Positions 21,931 through 35,430 of a DNA stretch of 64,000 bases are shown here, in pieces. The notes below the pieces were generated by a model, which was given only the letters and a program-made list of their open reading frames with translations, did not search any database and was not told the DNA's origin. The DNA is from Calliopsis andreniformis. Its lineage: Eukaryota > Arthropoda > Insecta > Hymenoptera > Andrenidae. The DNA is taken from assembly GCF_051401765.1 (NCBI RefSeq), contig NW_027480564.1, forward strand, positions 62,001 through 126,000, read 5' to 3'. The number at the start of each line of letters is the position of its first letter. Position 1 is the stretch's first letter. A program made the translations under genes and the position numbers.

Positions 21931-24900
21931 GGTTGAGGATTGAGGATGGAGGATGAGGGCTGAGGGTTGAGGATTGAGGTTTGAGTATTGAGTCCTGAGA
22001 ATTCAGGATATTCTATTGCGTATTGAGAATTGAGGATTGATGGTTGAGTATTGAGAACTGAGGATTGAGGCTTGAAGGATGAGTATTGAACATTCAGGAT
22101 TGAGGTTTGGGGACTGAGGATTGAGGATTGAAGATTGAGTATTAGGGATTGAAGATTGAGGATTGAGGATTGAGGATTGAGGATTAAGGATTGAGGATGA
22201 TGTCTGAGGGTTGAGGATTGAGGTTTGAGGACTGAGGACTGAGGATTAAAGACTGAGGGTTGAGGATGAGGGCAGAGGGTCAGGGATTGAGGTTTGACGA
22301 CTGAGGATTGAGGATTGAGGATTGAGAATTGAGGATTGATGATTGAGGATTGAAGATTGAGGATTGGGTATTGAGGATTGAAGAATGAGGATTGAGGATT
22401 GAGGATTGAGGATTGAGGGTTGAGGACCTAGGATTGGAGATTGATTATTGAGGATTGAAGATTGGGGATTGAGGATTGAGGATTGAGGATCTAGGATTGG
22501 AGATTGATTAATGAGGATTGAAGATTGAGGATTGATGATTGAGGATTTAGAGTTGAGAATTGAGGATGAGGTCTGAGGGTTGAGGATTGAGGTTTGAGAA
22601 ATGAGGATTGAGGATTGAGGATTGAGGATTGAAGATTGAGTATTGAGAATAGAGGATTGAGGATTGACGATTGAGGATTGAGAATTGAGGATGAGGACTG
22701 AGGGTTGAGAATTGAGGTTTGAGAAATGAAGATTGAGGATTGAGGATTGAGGATTGAGGATTGAGGGTTGAGGATCGATGATTGAGTATTGAAGATTGAG
22801 TATTGATCACTGAGGATTGAGGATTGAGGATTGAGGATTGAGGATTGAGGATTGAAGATTGAGGATCGAGGACTGAGGACTGAGGATTGAGGCTTGAAGG
22901 TTGAGTATTGAAGATTCAGGATTGAGGTTTGAGGACTGAGCATTGAGGATTGAAGATTGAGTATTAGGGATTGAAGACTGAGGATTGAGGATTGAGGATT
23001 GAGGATTGAGGATGATGTCTGAGGGTTGAGGAGAGAGGTTTGAGGACTGAGGACTGAGGATTGAAGACTGAGGGTTGAGGATGTGGGCAGAGGGTCAGGG
23101 ATTGAGGTTTGACGACTGAGGATTGAGGATTGAGGATTGAGAATTGAGGATTGATGATTGAGGATGGAAGATTGAGGATTGGGTATTGAGGATTGAAGAA
23201 TGAGGATTGAGGATTGAGGATTGAGGATTGAGGATTGAGGATCTAGGATTGGAGATTGATTATTGAGGATTGCAGATTGAGGATTGAGGATTGAGGATTG
23301 AGGATCTAGAATTGGAGATTGATTATTGAGGATTGAAGATTGAGTATTGATGATTGAGGATTGAGAATTGAGAAATGAGGATGAGGACTGAAGGTTGAGG
23401 ATTGAGGTTTGAGAAATGAGGATTGAGGATTGAGGATTGAGGATTGAGGATTGAGGATTGAGGATTGTGGATTGTGTATTAAAGATTGAGTATTGATCAC
23501 TGAGGATGGAGGATGGAGGATTGAGGGTTGAGGATTGAGGGTTGATGATTGAATATTGAGGATTCAAGATTGAGGATTGATGATTAAGGATTGAGGATGG
23601 AGGATGAGGGCTGAGTGTTGAGGATTAAGGTTTGACGACTGAGGACAGAGGATTGAGGATTGAGGATTGAGGATTGAGGATTGAGGATTGAGGATTGAGG
23701 ATTGAAGATTGAGTATCGATGATTGAATATTGAGGATTGAGGATTGAGGTTTGAGGATTGAGGACGAGGACTGACGGTAGAGGATTGAGGTTTGAGGATT
23801 GAGGATTGAGGATTGAGTGTTGAGGATTGAGGGTTGATGATTGAATATTGAGGATTGAAGATTCAGGATTGATGATTAAGTATTGAGGATGGAGGACGAA
23901 GGCTGAGTGTTGAGGATTGAGGTTTGAGGACTGAGGGCAGAGGATTGAGGATTGAGAATTGAGGATTGAGGATTGAAGATTGAGGATTGAGGACTGAGGA
24001 TTGAGGATTGAGGATTGAGAATTGAGGATTGATGATTGAGGATTGAAGATTGAGGATTGGGTATTGAGGATTGAAGAATCAGGATTGAGGATTGAGGATT
24101 GAGGATTGAGGATTGAAGATTTAGTATCGATGATTGAATATTGAGGATTGAGGATTGAGGTTTGAGGATTGAGGACGAGGACTGACGGCAGAGGATTGAG
24201 GTTTGAGGATTGAGGACTGATGATTGAGGACTGAGGATTGAGCATTGAGGATTGAGCATTGAGGATTGAAGATTGAAGACTGGGGATTGAGGATTGAAGG
24301 TTGAGAATTAAGGATTGATGATTGTGTATTGAGGATCTGGGATTGGAGATCGATTATTGAGGATTGAAGATTGAGGATTGAGGATTGAGGATTGAGGATT
24401 GAGAATTGATGATGAGGACTGAGGGTTGAGGATTGAGGTTTGAGGAATGAGGATTGAGGGTTGAGGATTGAGGATTGAGGATTGAGGATTGAGGATTGAG
24501 GATTGAGGATTGGGGATTGAATATTGAGTACTGAGGATTGAAGATTGAGGATTGAGGATTGAGGATTGATGATGGAGGATGAGGGCTGAGGGTTGAGGAT
24601 TGAGGTTTGAGTATTGAATCCTGAGAATTCAGGATATTCTATTGAGTATTGGGAATTGAGGATTGATGGTTGAGTACTGAGGACTCAGGATTGAGGATTG
24701 AAGGTTGAGTATTGAGGATTCAGAAATGAGGTTTGAGGGCTGAGGATTGAGGATTGAAGATTGAGTATTGAGGATTGAAGGTTGAGGATTGAGGATTGAG
24801 GATTAAGGATTGAGGATGATGTCTGAGGGTTGAGGATTGAGGATTGAGGATTGAGGATTGAGGATTGAAGATTGGATATTGAGGATTGAAGATTGAGGAT

Positions 24901-27900
24901 CGAGGATTGAGGACTGAGGATTGAGGCTTGAAGGCTGAGCATTGAAGATTCAGGATTGAGGTTTGAGGACTGAGGATTGAGGATTGAAGATTGAGTATTA
25001 GGGATTGAAGATTGAGGATTGAGGATTGAGGATTGAGGATTGAGGATTGAGGATGACGTCAGAGGTTTGAGGATTGAGGTTTGAGGACTGAGGACTGAGG
25101 ATTGAAGACTGAGGGTTGAGGATGAGGGCAGAGGGTCAGGGATTGAGGTTTGACGACTGAGGATTGAGGTATGAGGATTGAGAGTTGCGGATTGATGATT
25201 GAGGATTGAAGATTGAGGATTGGATATTGAGGATAGAGGATTGAGGATGGAGGATGAGGGCTGAGGGTTGAGGATTGAGGTTTGAGTATTGAGTCCTGAG
25301 AATTCAGGATATTCTATTGAGTATTGAGAGTTGAGGATTGATGGTTGAGTATTGAGGATTCATGGCTGGGGGTTGTGTGTTGAATATTGAGGGTTGAGGA
25401 TTGAGGATTGAGGATTGAGGATTGAGGATTGAAGATTGAGTATTGATGATTGAATATTGAGGATTGAGGATTGAGGTTTGAGGATTGAGGTCGAGGACTG
25501 ACGGTAGAGGATTGAGGTTTGAGGATTGAGGACTGAGGATTGAGGACTGAGGATTGAGCATTGAGGATTGAGCATTGAGGATTGAAGATTGAAGACTGGG
25601 TATTGAGGATTGAAGATTGAGGATTAAGGATTGAAGATTGTGGATTGAGGATCTAGGATTGGAGATTGATTATTGAGGAATGAAGATTGAGGATTGAGGA
25701 TTGAGGATTGAGGATTGAGAATTGAGGATGAGGACTGAGGGTTGAGGATTGAGGTTTGAGGAATGAGGATTGAGGGTTGATGATTGAGGATTGAGGATTG
25801 AGGATTGAGGATTGAGGATTGGGGATTGAATACTGAGTACTGAGGATTGAAGATTGAGGATTGAGTATTGAGGATTGATGATGGAGGATGAGGGCTGAGG
25901 GTTGAGGATTGAGGTTTGAGTATTGAATCCTGAGAATTCAGGATATACTATTGAGTACTGAGAATTGAGGATCGATGGTTGAGTACTGAGGACTGAAGAT
26001 TGAGGATTGAAGGTTGAGTATTGAGGATTCAGTATTGAGGTTTGAGGGCTGAGGATTGAGGATTGAAGATTGAGTATTGAGGATTGAAGGTTGAGGACTG
26101 AGGATTGAGGATTAAGGATTGAGGATTGAGGATGATGTCTGAGGGTTGAGGATTGCGGTTTGAGGACTGAGGACTGAGGATTAAAGACTGAGGGTTGAGG
26201 ATGAGGGCAGAGGGTCAGGGATTGAGGTTTGACGACTGAGGATTGAGGATTGAGGATTGAGAATTGAGCATTGAGGATTGAGCATTGAGGATTGAAGATT
26301 GAAGACTGGGGATTGAGGATTGAAGGTTGAGAATTAAGGATTGATGATTGTGTATTGAGGATCTAGGATTGGAGATCGATTATTGAGGATTGAAGATTGA
26401 GGATTGAGGATTGAGGATTGAGGATTGAGGATTGGGGATTGAATATTGAGTACTGAGGATTGAAGATTGAGGATTGAGGATTGAGGATTGATGATGGAGG
26501 ATGAGGGCTGAGGGTTGAGGATTGAGGTTTGAGTATTGAATCCTGAGAATTCAGGATATTCTATTGAGTATTGGGAATTGAGGATTGATGGTTGAGTACT
26601 GAGGACTCAGGATTGAGGATTGAAGGTTGAGTATTGAGGATTCAGAATTGAGGTTTGAGGGCTGAGGATTGCGGATTGAAGATTGAGTATTGAGGATTGA
26701 AGGTTGAGGATTGAGGATTGAGGATTAAGGATTGAGGATGATGTCTGAGGGTTGAGGATTGAGGATTGAGGATTGAGGATTGAGGATTGAAGATTGGATG
26801 TTGAGGATTGAAGATTGAGGATCGAGGATGGAGGACTGAGGATTGAGGCTTGAAGGTTGAGTATTGAAGATTCAGGATTGAGGTTTGACGACTGAGGATT
26901 GAGGATTGAAGATTGAGTATTAGGGATTGACGATTGAGGATTGAGGATTGAGGATTGAGGATTGAGGATGATGTCAGAGGTTTGAGGATTGAGGTTTGAG
27001 GACTGGGGACTGAGGATTGAAGACTGAGGGTTGAGGATGAGGGCAGAGGGTCAGGGATTGAGGTTTGACGACTGAGGATTGAGGTATGAGGATTGAGAAT
27101 TGCGGATTGATGATTGAGGATTGAAGATTGAGGATTGGGTATTGAGGATAGAGGATTGAGGATGGAGGATGAGGGCTGAGGGTTGAGGATTGTGGTTTGA
27201 GTATTGAGTCCTGAGAATTCTGGATATTCTATTGAGTACTGAGAATTGAGGATCGATGGTTGAGTACTGAGGACTGAAGATTGAGGATTGAAGGTTGAGT
27301 ATTGAGGATTCAGTATTGAGGTTTGAGGGCTGAGGATTGAGGATTGAAGATTGAGTATTGAGGATTGAAGGTTGAGGATTGAGGATTGAGGATTAAGGAT
27401 TGAGGATGATGTCTGAGGGTTGAGGATTGAGGTTTGAGGACTGAGGACTTAGGATTGAGGACTGAGGATTGAGGATGAGGGCTGAGGGTCGGGGATTGAG
27501 GTTTGACGACTGAGGACTGAGGATTGAGGATTGAGAGTTCAGGATTGTTGATGGAGGATTGAAGATTGAGGATTGGGTATTGAGGGTTGAAGAGTGAGGA
27601 TTGAGGATTGAGGATTGAGGATTGAGGGTTAAGGATCTAGGAATGGAGATTGATTATTGAGGATTGAAGATTGGGGATTGAGGATTGAGGATTGAGGATC
27701 TAGGATTGGAGATTGATTATTGAGGATTGAAGATTGGGGATTGAGGATTGAGGATTGAGGATCTAGGATTGGAGATTGAAGATTGGGGATTGAGGATTGA
27801 GGGTTGAGGATTGAGGACGAGGACTGACGGTTGAGGATTGAGGTTTGAGGATGAGGACTGAGGGTTGAGGATTGAGGTTTGAGAAATGAGGACTGAGGAT

Positions 27901-28120
27901 TGAGGATTGAGAATTGAGTATTAGGGATTGAAGATTGAAGATTGAGTATTGAGAATTGAGGATTGAGGATTGAGGATTGAGGATTGAGAATTGAGGATGA
28001 GGACTGAGGGTTGAGGATTGGGGATTGAGGATTGACGATTGAGGATTGAGTATTGAGGATTGAGAATTGAGGATTGAGGTTTGAAATTGAGTATTGAGGA
28101 TTGAGGATTGAGGATTGAGA
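21931..28120. repeat. Large duplicated block R, copy b
   Basis: Offset 11,762 to copy a and 13,479 to copy c. Copies b and c share the private variant TATTGCGTATTG at 22,016 and 35,495, so they are closer to each other than to copy a there. Dyads at 21999, 24625, 25300, 25934, 26547 and 27215. The last has a broken right arm (GAATTCTGGAT). A 104-bp segment present in a and c is missing near 26,425. Confidence 0.88.
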
Positions 28121-30479
28121 TTTGATTATTGAATATTGTGGATTGAGTATTGAGCCATGAGAATTCAGGATATTCTATTGAGTATTGTGAATTGGGGATT
28201 GATCGTTGAGTATTGAGGATTCATGTCTGAGGGTTGTGTGTTGAATATGGAGGGTTGAGGGTTGAGGATTGAGGATTGAGGAAGGAGGATGAGGGCTGAG
28301 TGTTGAGGATTGAGGTTTGAGTATTGAATCCTGAGAATTCAGGATATTCTATTGAGTATTGAGAATTGAGGATTGATGGTTGAGTACTGAGGACTGAGCA
28401 TTGCGGATTGAAGGTTGAGTATAGAGGATTCAGAATTGAGGTTTGAGTACTGACGATTGAGGATTGAAGATTGAGTATTGAGGATTGAAGATTGAGGATT
28501 GAGCATTGAGGATTGAGGATTGAGGATGATGTCTGAAGTTTGAGGATTGAGGTTTGAGGACTGAGGACTGAGGATTGAGGACTGAGGATTGAGGATGAGG
28601 GCTGAGGGTCGGGGATTGAGGTTTGACGGCTGAGGACTGAGGATTGAGGATTGAGAATTAAGGATTGTTGATAGAGGATTGATGATTGAGGATTGGGTAT
28701 TGAGGATTGAAGAATGAGGATTGAGGATTGAGGATTGAGGATTGAGGGTTGAGGATCTACGATTGGAGATTGATTATTGAGGATTGAAGATTGGGGATTG
28801 AGGATTGAGGATTGAGGATCTAGGATTGGAGATTGATTATTGAGGATTGAAGATTGGGGATTGAGGATTGAGGATTGAGGATCCAGGATTGGAGATTGAA
28901 GATTGGGGATTGAGGATTGAGGGTTGAGGTTTGAGGACGAGGACTGACGGTTGAGGATTGAGGTTTGAGGATTGAGGATTGAGGATTGAGGACTGAGGCT
29001 TGAGGATTGAGGATTGAGCATTGAGGATTGAAGATTGAGGACTGGCGATTGAGGATTGAAGATTGAGGATTAAGGATTGAGGATTGGGAATTGAGGATGT
29101 AGGATTGGAGATTGATTATTGAGGATTGAAGATTGAGGATTGAGGATTGAGGATTGGGTATTGAGGATTGAAGAATGAGGATTGAGGATTGAGGATTGAG
29201 AATTGAGGGTTGAGGATCTAGGATTGAAGATTGAGAACTGAGGATTGAGGATTGAGGATTGAGGATTGAGGATGGAGGATGAGGGCTGAGGGTTGAGGAT
29301 TGAGGTTTGAGTATTGGGTCCTGAGAATTCAGGATATTCTATGAGTATTGAGAATTGAGGATTGGTGGTTGAGTATTGAGGACTGAGAATTGAGGCTTGA
29401 AGGTTGAGTATAGAAGATTCAGGATTGAGGTTTGGGGACTGAGGATTGAGGATTGAAGATTGAGTATTAGGAATTGAAGATTGAGGATTGAGGATTGAGG
29501 ATTGAGGGTTGAGGATTGAAGACTGAGGATTGAGGATTGAGGATTGTGTATTAAAGATTGAGTATTGATCACTGAGGATTGAGGATTGAGGATTGAGTGT
29601 TGAGGATTGAGGGTTGATGATTGAATATTGAGGATTGAAGATTCAGGATTGATGATTAAGGATTGAGGATGGAGGACGAAGGCTGAGTGTTGAGGATTGA
29701 GGTTTGAGGACTGAGGGCAGAGGATTGAGGATTGAGAATTGAGGATTGAGGATTGAGGATTGAGGATTGAAAATTGAGTATTGAGGATCGAAGATTGAGG
29801 ATTGAGCATTGACGATTGAGGATTGAGGATTGAAGATTGAGTATTGAGGATTGAAGATTGAGGATTGAGGATTGAAGATTGAGTATTGAGGATTGAAGAT
29901 TGAGGATTGAGGATTGAGGATTGAGGATAGAGGATTGAGGATTGAAGATTGAGGATTGAGGATTGAGGATTGAGGATTGAGCATTGAGGATTGAAGATTG
30001 AATATTGATGATTGAAGATTGAGGATTGACGATTGAGGGTTGTGGATTGAGGACGAGGACTGAGGGTTGAATATTGATGATTGAGTTCTGAGGATTGAGG
30101 ATTCAAGATTGAAAATTGAGGCTTGAGGATTGAGGATTGAGGATTGAGGATTGAAGATTGGATATTGAGGATTGAAGATTGAGGATCGAGGATTGAGGAC
30201 TGAGGATTGAGGCTTGAAGGTTGAGTATTGAAGATTCAGGATTGAGGTTTGAGGACTGAGCATTGAGGATAGAAGATTGAGTATTAGGGATTGAAGATTG
30301 AGGATTGAGGATTGAGGATTGAGGATTGAGGATGATGTCTGAGGGTTGAGGAGAGAGGTTTGAGGACTGAGGACTGAGGATTGAAGACTGAGGGTTGAGG
30401 ATGAGGGCAGAGGGTCAGGGATTGAGGTTTGACGACTGAGGATTGAGGATTGAGGATTGAGAATTGAGGATTGATGATT
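28121..30479. repeat. Block S, third copy, and extension
   Basis: Dyads at 28161, 28335 (174 bp apart) and 29325. The part 29,325-30,106 parallels 17,639-18,123. From about 29,760 to 30,100 the units are dominated by alternating TGAAGAT and TGAGTAT forms. No gene. Confidence 0.8.
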
Positions 30480-32302
30480 GAGGATTGAAGATTGAGGATT
30501 GGGTATTGAGGATTGAAGAATGAGGATTGAGGATTGAGGATTGAGGATTGAGGGTTGAGGACCTAGGATTGGAGATTGATTATTGAGGATTGAAGATTGG
30601 GGATTGAGGATTGAGGATTGAGGATCTAGGATTGGAGATTGATTAATGAGGATTGAAGATTGAGGATTGATGATTGAGGATTTAGAGTTGAGAATTGAGG
30701 ATGAGGTCTGAGGGTTGAGGATTGAGGTTTGAGAAATGAGGATTGAGGATTGAGGATTGAGGATTGAAGATTGAGTATTGAGAATAGAGGATTGAGGATT
30801 GACGATTGAGGATTGAGAATTGAGGGTGAGGACTGAGTGTTGAGAATTGAGGTTTGAGAAATGAGGATTGAGGATTGAGGATTGAGGATTGACGATTGAG
30901 GGTTGAGGATCGATGATTGAGTATTGAAGATTGAGTATTGATCACTGAGGATTGAGGATTGAGGTTTGAGGACTGAGGACTGAGGATTGAAGACTGAGGG
31001 TTGAGGATGTGGGCAGAGGGTCAGGGATTGAGGTTTGACGACTGAGGATTGAGGATTGAGGATTGAGAATTGAGGATTGATGATTGAGGATTGAAGATTG
31101 AGGATTGGGTATTGAGGATTGAAGAATGAGGATTGAGGATTGAGGATTGAGGATTGAGGATTGAGGATTGAGGATTGAGGATCTAGGATTGGAGATTGAT
31201 TATTGAGGATTGCAGATTGAGGATTGAGGATTGAGGATTGAGGATCTAGAATTGGAGATTGATTATTGAGGATTGAAGATTGAGGATTGATGATTGAGGA
31301 TTGAGAATTGAGAAATGAGGATGAGGACTGAAGGTTGAGGATTGAGGTTTGAGAAATGAGGATTGAGGATTGAGGATTGAGGATTGAGGATTGAGGATTG
31401 AGGATTGAGGATTGTGTATTAAAGATTGAGTATTGATCACTGAGGATGGAGGATGGAGGATTGAGGGTTGAGGATTGAGGGTTGATGATTGAATATTGAG
31501 GATTCAAGATTGAGGATTGATGATTAAGGATTGAGGATGGAGGATGAGGGCTGAGTGTTGAGGATTGAGGTTTGAGGACTGAGGACAGAGTATTGAGGAT
31601 TGAAGATTGAGGATTGAGGATTGAGGATTGAGGATTGAGGATTGAAGATTGAGGATTGAGGATTGAGGATTGTGTATTGAAGATTGAGTATTGATCACTG
31701 AGGATTGAGGATTGAGGATTGAGTGTTGAGGATTGAGGGTTGATGATTGAATATTGAGGATTGAAGATTGAGGATTGATGATTGAGGATTGAGAATTGAG
31801 AAATGAGGATGAGGACTGAAGGTTGAGGATTGAGGTTTGAGAAATGAGGATTGAGGATTGAGGATTGAGGATTGAGGATTGAGGATTGAGGATTGAGGAT
31901 TGTGTATTAAAGATTGAGTATTGATCACTGAGGATGGAGGATGGAGGATTGAGGGTTGAGGATTGAGGGTTGATGATTGAATATTGAGGATTCAAGATTG
32001 AGGATTGATGATTAAGGATTGAGGATGGAGGACGAAGGCTGAGTGTTGAGGATTGAGGTTTGAGGACTGAGGGCAGAGGATTGAGGATTGATAATTGAGG
32101 ATTGAGGATTGAAGATTGAGGATTGAGGACTGAGGATTGAGGATTGAGGATTGAGAATTGAGGATTGATGATTGAGGATTGAAGATTGAGGATTGGGTAT
32201 TGAGGATTGAAGAATGAGGATTGAGGATTGAGGATTGAGGATTGAGGATTTGGTGATTGAGTATCGATGATTGAATATTGAGGATTGAGGATTGAGGTTT
32301 GA
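30480..32302. repeat. Partial R copy with a 488-bp-spaced duplication
   Basis: About 30,480-31,260 matches about 2,284-3,064 at offset 28,196. A stretch of roughly 270 bp at about 31,263-31,535 is repeated at about 31,751-32,023, exactly 488 bp later, with no dyad in either copy. From 32,040 the sequence follows the lineage of 12,140-12,400 and then switches at about 32,303 into block Q. Confidence 0.75.
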
Positions 32303-34260
32303 GGAGAGAGTATTGAGGATTGATGTTTGAGAACTAAGATTTGAAAATTGAAGATTGACGATTGAGTGTTGATAACTGAGAATTGATGTTTTTCTCTTGA
32401 GAATTGAGAATTGAGGATTGGGGAATGAGGATTAAGGGCTGAGGATTGATTGTTGAGGTGTGAGGATTGACCATTGAGGTTTGACGGTTGAGGATTGAGG
32501 ATTGAGGACTGAGGGTTGAGGATTGAGGTTTGAGATTTGAGGATTGACAGCTGAATATTGAGGGTTGAGGCTTGAGGACTTAGGATTGAGGATTGAGGAT
32601 AGAGTATTGAGTATTGAGGATTGAAGATTGAGGATTGAGGATCGAGGATAGAAGGGTTGAGGATTGAGGGTTGAGGATTGAGGATTGAGGATTGAAGATT
32701 AAGGATTGGGGATTGATGATTGAAGATTGAGGACTGAGTGTTGAAAACATAGTGATGAGTATTGATGTCTGTGGACTGAGATTAGAAAATTGAAGATTGA
32801 GTGTTGAGTATTGAAAACTGAGAATTGAGGTTTTTCACTTGAGAATTCAGAATTGAGGATTGAGGATTGAGGATTGAGGATTGATTACTGAGGGTTGAGT
32901 ATTGAGGATAGATGATTGAGGAGTGTAGGTTGAGGACTGAGGGTTGTGGATTGAGGTTTGAGATTTGAGGATTGGCAATTGAATATTGAGGATTGATGCT
33001 TCAGGTCGGAGGATTGAGGATTGAGGATTGAGGATTGAGGTTTGAGATTTGAGGATTGACAATTGAATATTGAGGATTGAGGCTCCAGGTCGGAGGATTG
33101 AGGATTCAGGATTGGGGATTGAGGTTTGAGGATTGAGGGTTGAGGATTGAGGGTTGAGTATTGAGGAATGAGCATTGAGGATTGAGGGTTGAGGATTGAG
33201 GACGGAGGATTGAGGATTGAGGATTGAGGATTGAGGATTGAAGATTGGATATTGAGGATTGAAGATTGAGGATCGAGGATCGATGATTGAGTATTGAGGA
33301 TGATTTCTGAGGGTTGAGGATTGAGGTTTGAGGACTGAGGACTGAGGATTGAAGACTGAGGGTTGAGGATGAGGGCAGAGGGTCAGGGATTGAGGTTTGA
33401 CGACTGAGGATTGAGGATTGAGGATTGAGAATTGAGGATTGATGATTGAGGATTGAAGATTGAGGATTTGGTATTTAGGATAGATGATTGAGGATGGAGG
33501 ATGAGGGCTGAGGGTTGAGGATTGAGGTTTGAGTATTGAGTCCTGAGAATTCAGGATATTCTATTGAGTATTGAGAATTGAGGATTGATGGTTGAGTATT
33601 GAGGACTGAGGATTGAGGCTTGAAGGTTGAGTATTGAAGATTCAGGATTGAGGTTTGGGGACTGAGGATTGAGGATTGAAGATTGAGGATTGGGGATTGA
33701 GTATTGGCGATTGAGGATTGAGTATTGAGAATTGAGGATTGATGGTTGAGTATTGAGGATTCATGGCTGAGGGTTGTGTGTTGAATATTGAGGGTTGAGG
33801 ATTGAGGATTGAGGATTGAGGATTGAGGATTGAAGATTGAGTATTGATGTTTGAATATTGAGGATTGAGGATTGAGGTTTGAGGATTGAGTACGAGGACT
33901 GACGGTAGAGGATTGAGGTTTGAGGATTTATGACTGAGGATTGAGGACTGAGGATTGAGCATTGAGGATTGAGCATTGAGGATTGAAGATTGAAGACTGG
34001 GGATTGAGAATTGAAGATTGAGAATTAAGGATTGAAGATTGTGGATTGAGGATCTAGGATTGGAGATTGATTATTCAGGATTGAAGATTGAGGATTGAGG
34101 ATTGAGGATTGAGGATTGAGGATTGAGAATTGAGGATGAGGACTGAGGGGTGAGGTTTGAGGTTTGAGGAATGAGGATTGAGGGTTGAGGATTGAGGATT
34201 GAGGACTGAGGATTGAGGACTGAGGATTGAGCATTGAGGATTGAGCATTGAGGATTGAAG
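32303..34260. repeat. Block Q, second copy
   Basis: Matches 8,031-9,990 at offset 24,272-24,273, including both T5 interruptions and the CTCCAGGTCGGAG motif. Its left junction joins GAGGTTTGAGG of the 12.4-kb lineage to GAGAGAGTATTG of block Q. A patch at about 32,919-32,950 (GAGTGTAGGTTGAGG) differs strongly from 8,647-8,680 while the flanks agree. One dyad at 33547. Confidence 0.85.
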
Positions 34261-35430
34261 ATTGAAGACTGGGAATTGAGGATTGAAGGTTGAGAATTAA
34301 GGATTGATGGTTGTGTATTGAGGATCTAGGATTGGAGATCGATTATTGAGGATTGAAGATTGAGGATTGAGGATTGAGGATTGAGGATTGAGAATTGAGG
34401 ATGAGGACTGAGGGTTGAGGATTGAGGTTTGAGGAATGAGGATTGAGGGTTGATGATTGAGGATTGAGGATTGAGGATTGAGGATTGAGGATTGGGGATT
34501 GAATATTGAGTACTGACGATTGAAGATTGAGGATTGAGGATTGAGGATTGATGATGGAGGATGAGGGCTGATGGTTGAAGATTGAGGTTTGAGTATTGAA
34601 TCCTGATAATTCAGGATATTCTATTGAGTACTGAGAATTGAGTATCGATGGTTGAGTACTGAGGACTGAAGATTGAGGATTGAAGGTTGAGTATTGAGGA
34701 TTCAGAATTGAGGTTTGAGGGCTGAGGATTGAGGATTGAAGATCGAGTATTGAGGATTGAAGGTTGAGGATTGAGGATTGAGGATTAAGGATTGAGGATG
34801 ATGTCTGAGTGTTGAGGATTGAGGTTTGAGGACTGAGGACTTAGGATTGAGGACTGAGGTTTGAGGATGAGGGCTGAGGGTCGGGGATTGAGGTTTGACG
34901 ACTGAGGACTGAGGATTGAGGATTGAGAATTCAGGATTGTTGATGGAGGATTGAAGATTGAGGATTGGGTATTGAGGATTGAAGAGTGAGGATTGAGGAT
35001 TGAGGATTGAGGATTGAGGATTGAGGGTTGAGGATCTAGGATTGGAGATTGATTATTGAGGATTGAAGATTGGGGATTGAGGATTGAGGATTGAGGATCT
35101 AGGATTTGAGATTGATTATTGAGGATTGAAGATTGGGGATTGAGGATTGAGGATTGAGGATCTAGGATTGGAGATTGAAGATTGGGCATTGAGTATTGAG
35201 GGTTGAGGATTGAGGACGAGGACTGACGGATGAGGATTGAGGTTTGAGGATTGAGGATTGAGGATTGAGGACTGAGGCTTGAGGGTTGAGGATTGAGCAT
35301 TGAGGATTGATGATTGAGGACTGGCGATTGAGGATTGAAGATTGAGGATTAAGGATTGAGGATTGGGGATTGAGGATGTAGGATTGGAGATTGATTATTG
35401 AGGATTGAAGGTTGAGGATTGAGGATGGAG
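34261..35430. repeat. Block P, second copy, fused to block Q
   Basis: Here the sequence follows 5,700-6,870 at offset 28,559, not the continuation of the 8-10 kb region. Because 5.16-5.99 and 9.45-10.28 kb are paralogous, the fusion of Q to P can be explained by exchange within that shared stretch. One dyad (about 34,593-34,625) has lost GAATTC (TCCTGATAATTCAGG). Confidence 0.78.

Noticed and set aside
22491..23567. Long minus-strand open frames (up to 358 codons) with NPQSSIL-type repeats, also at 16535-17335, 21021-21821, 28221-29021, 30626-31507, 36785-37717 and elsewhere
   Set aside because: They are the direct translation of the stop-free reverse complement of the heptamer, present in all frames. 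Starts and stops fall at random variant units, there is no non-repetitive domain, and no promoter or ribosome-binding context is seen.
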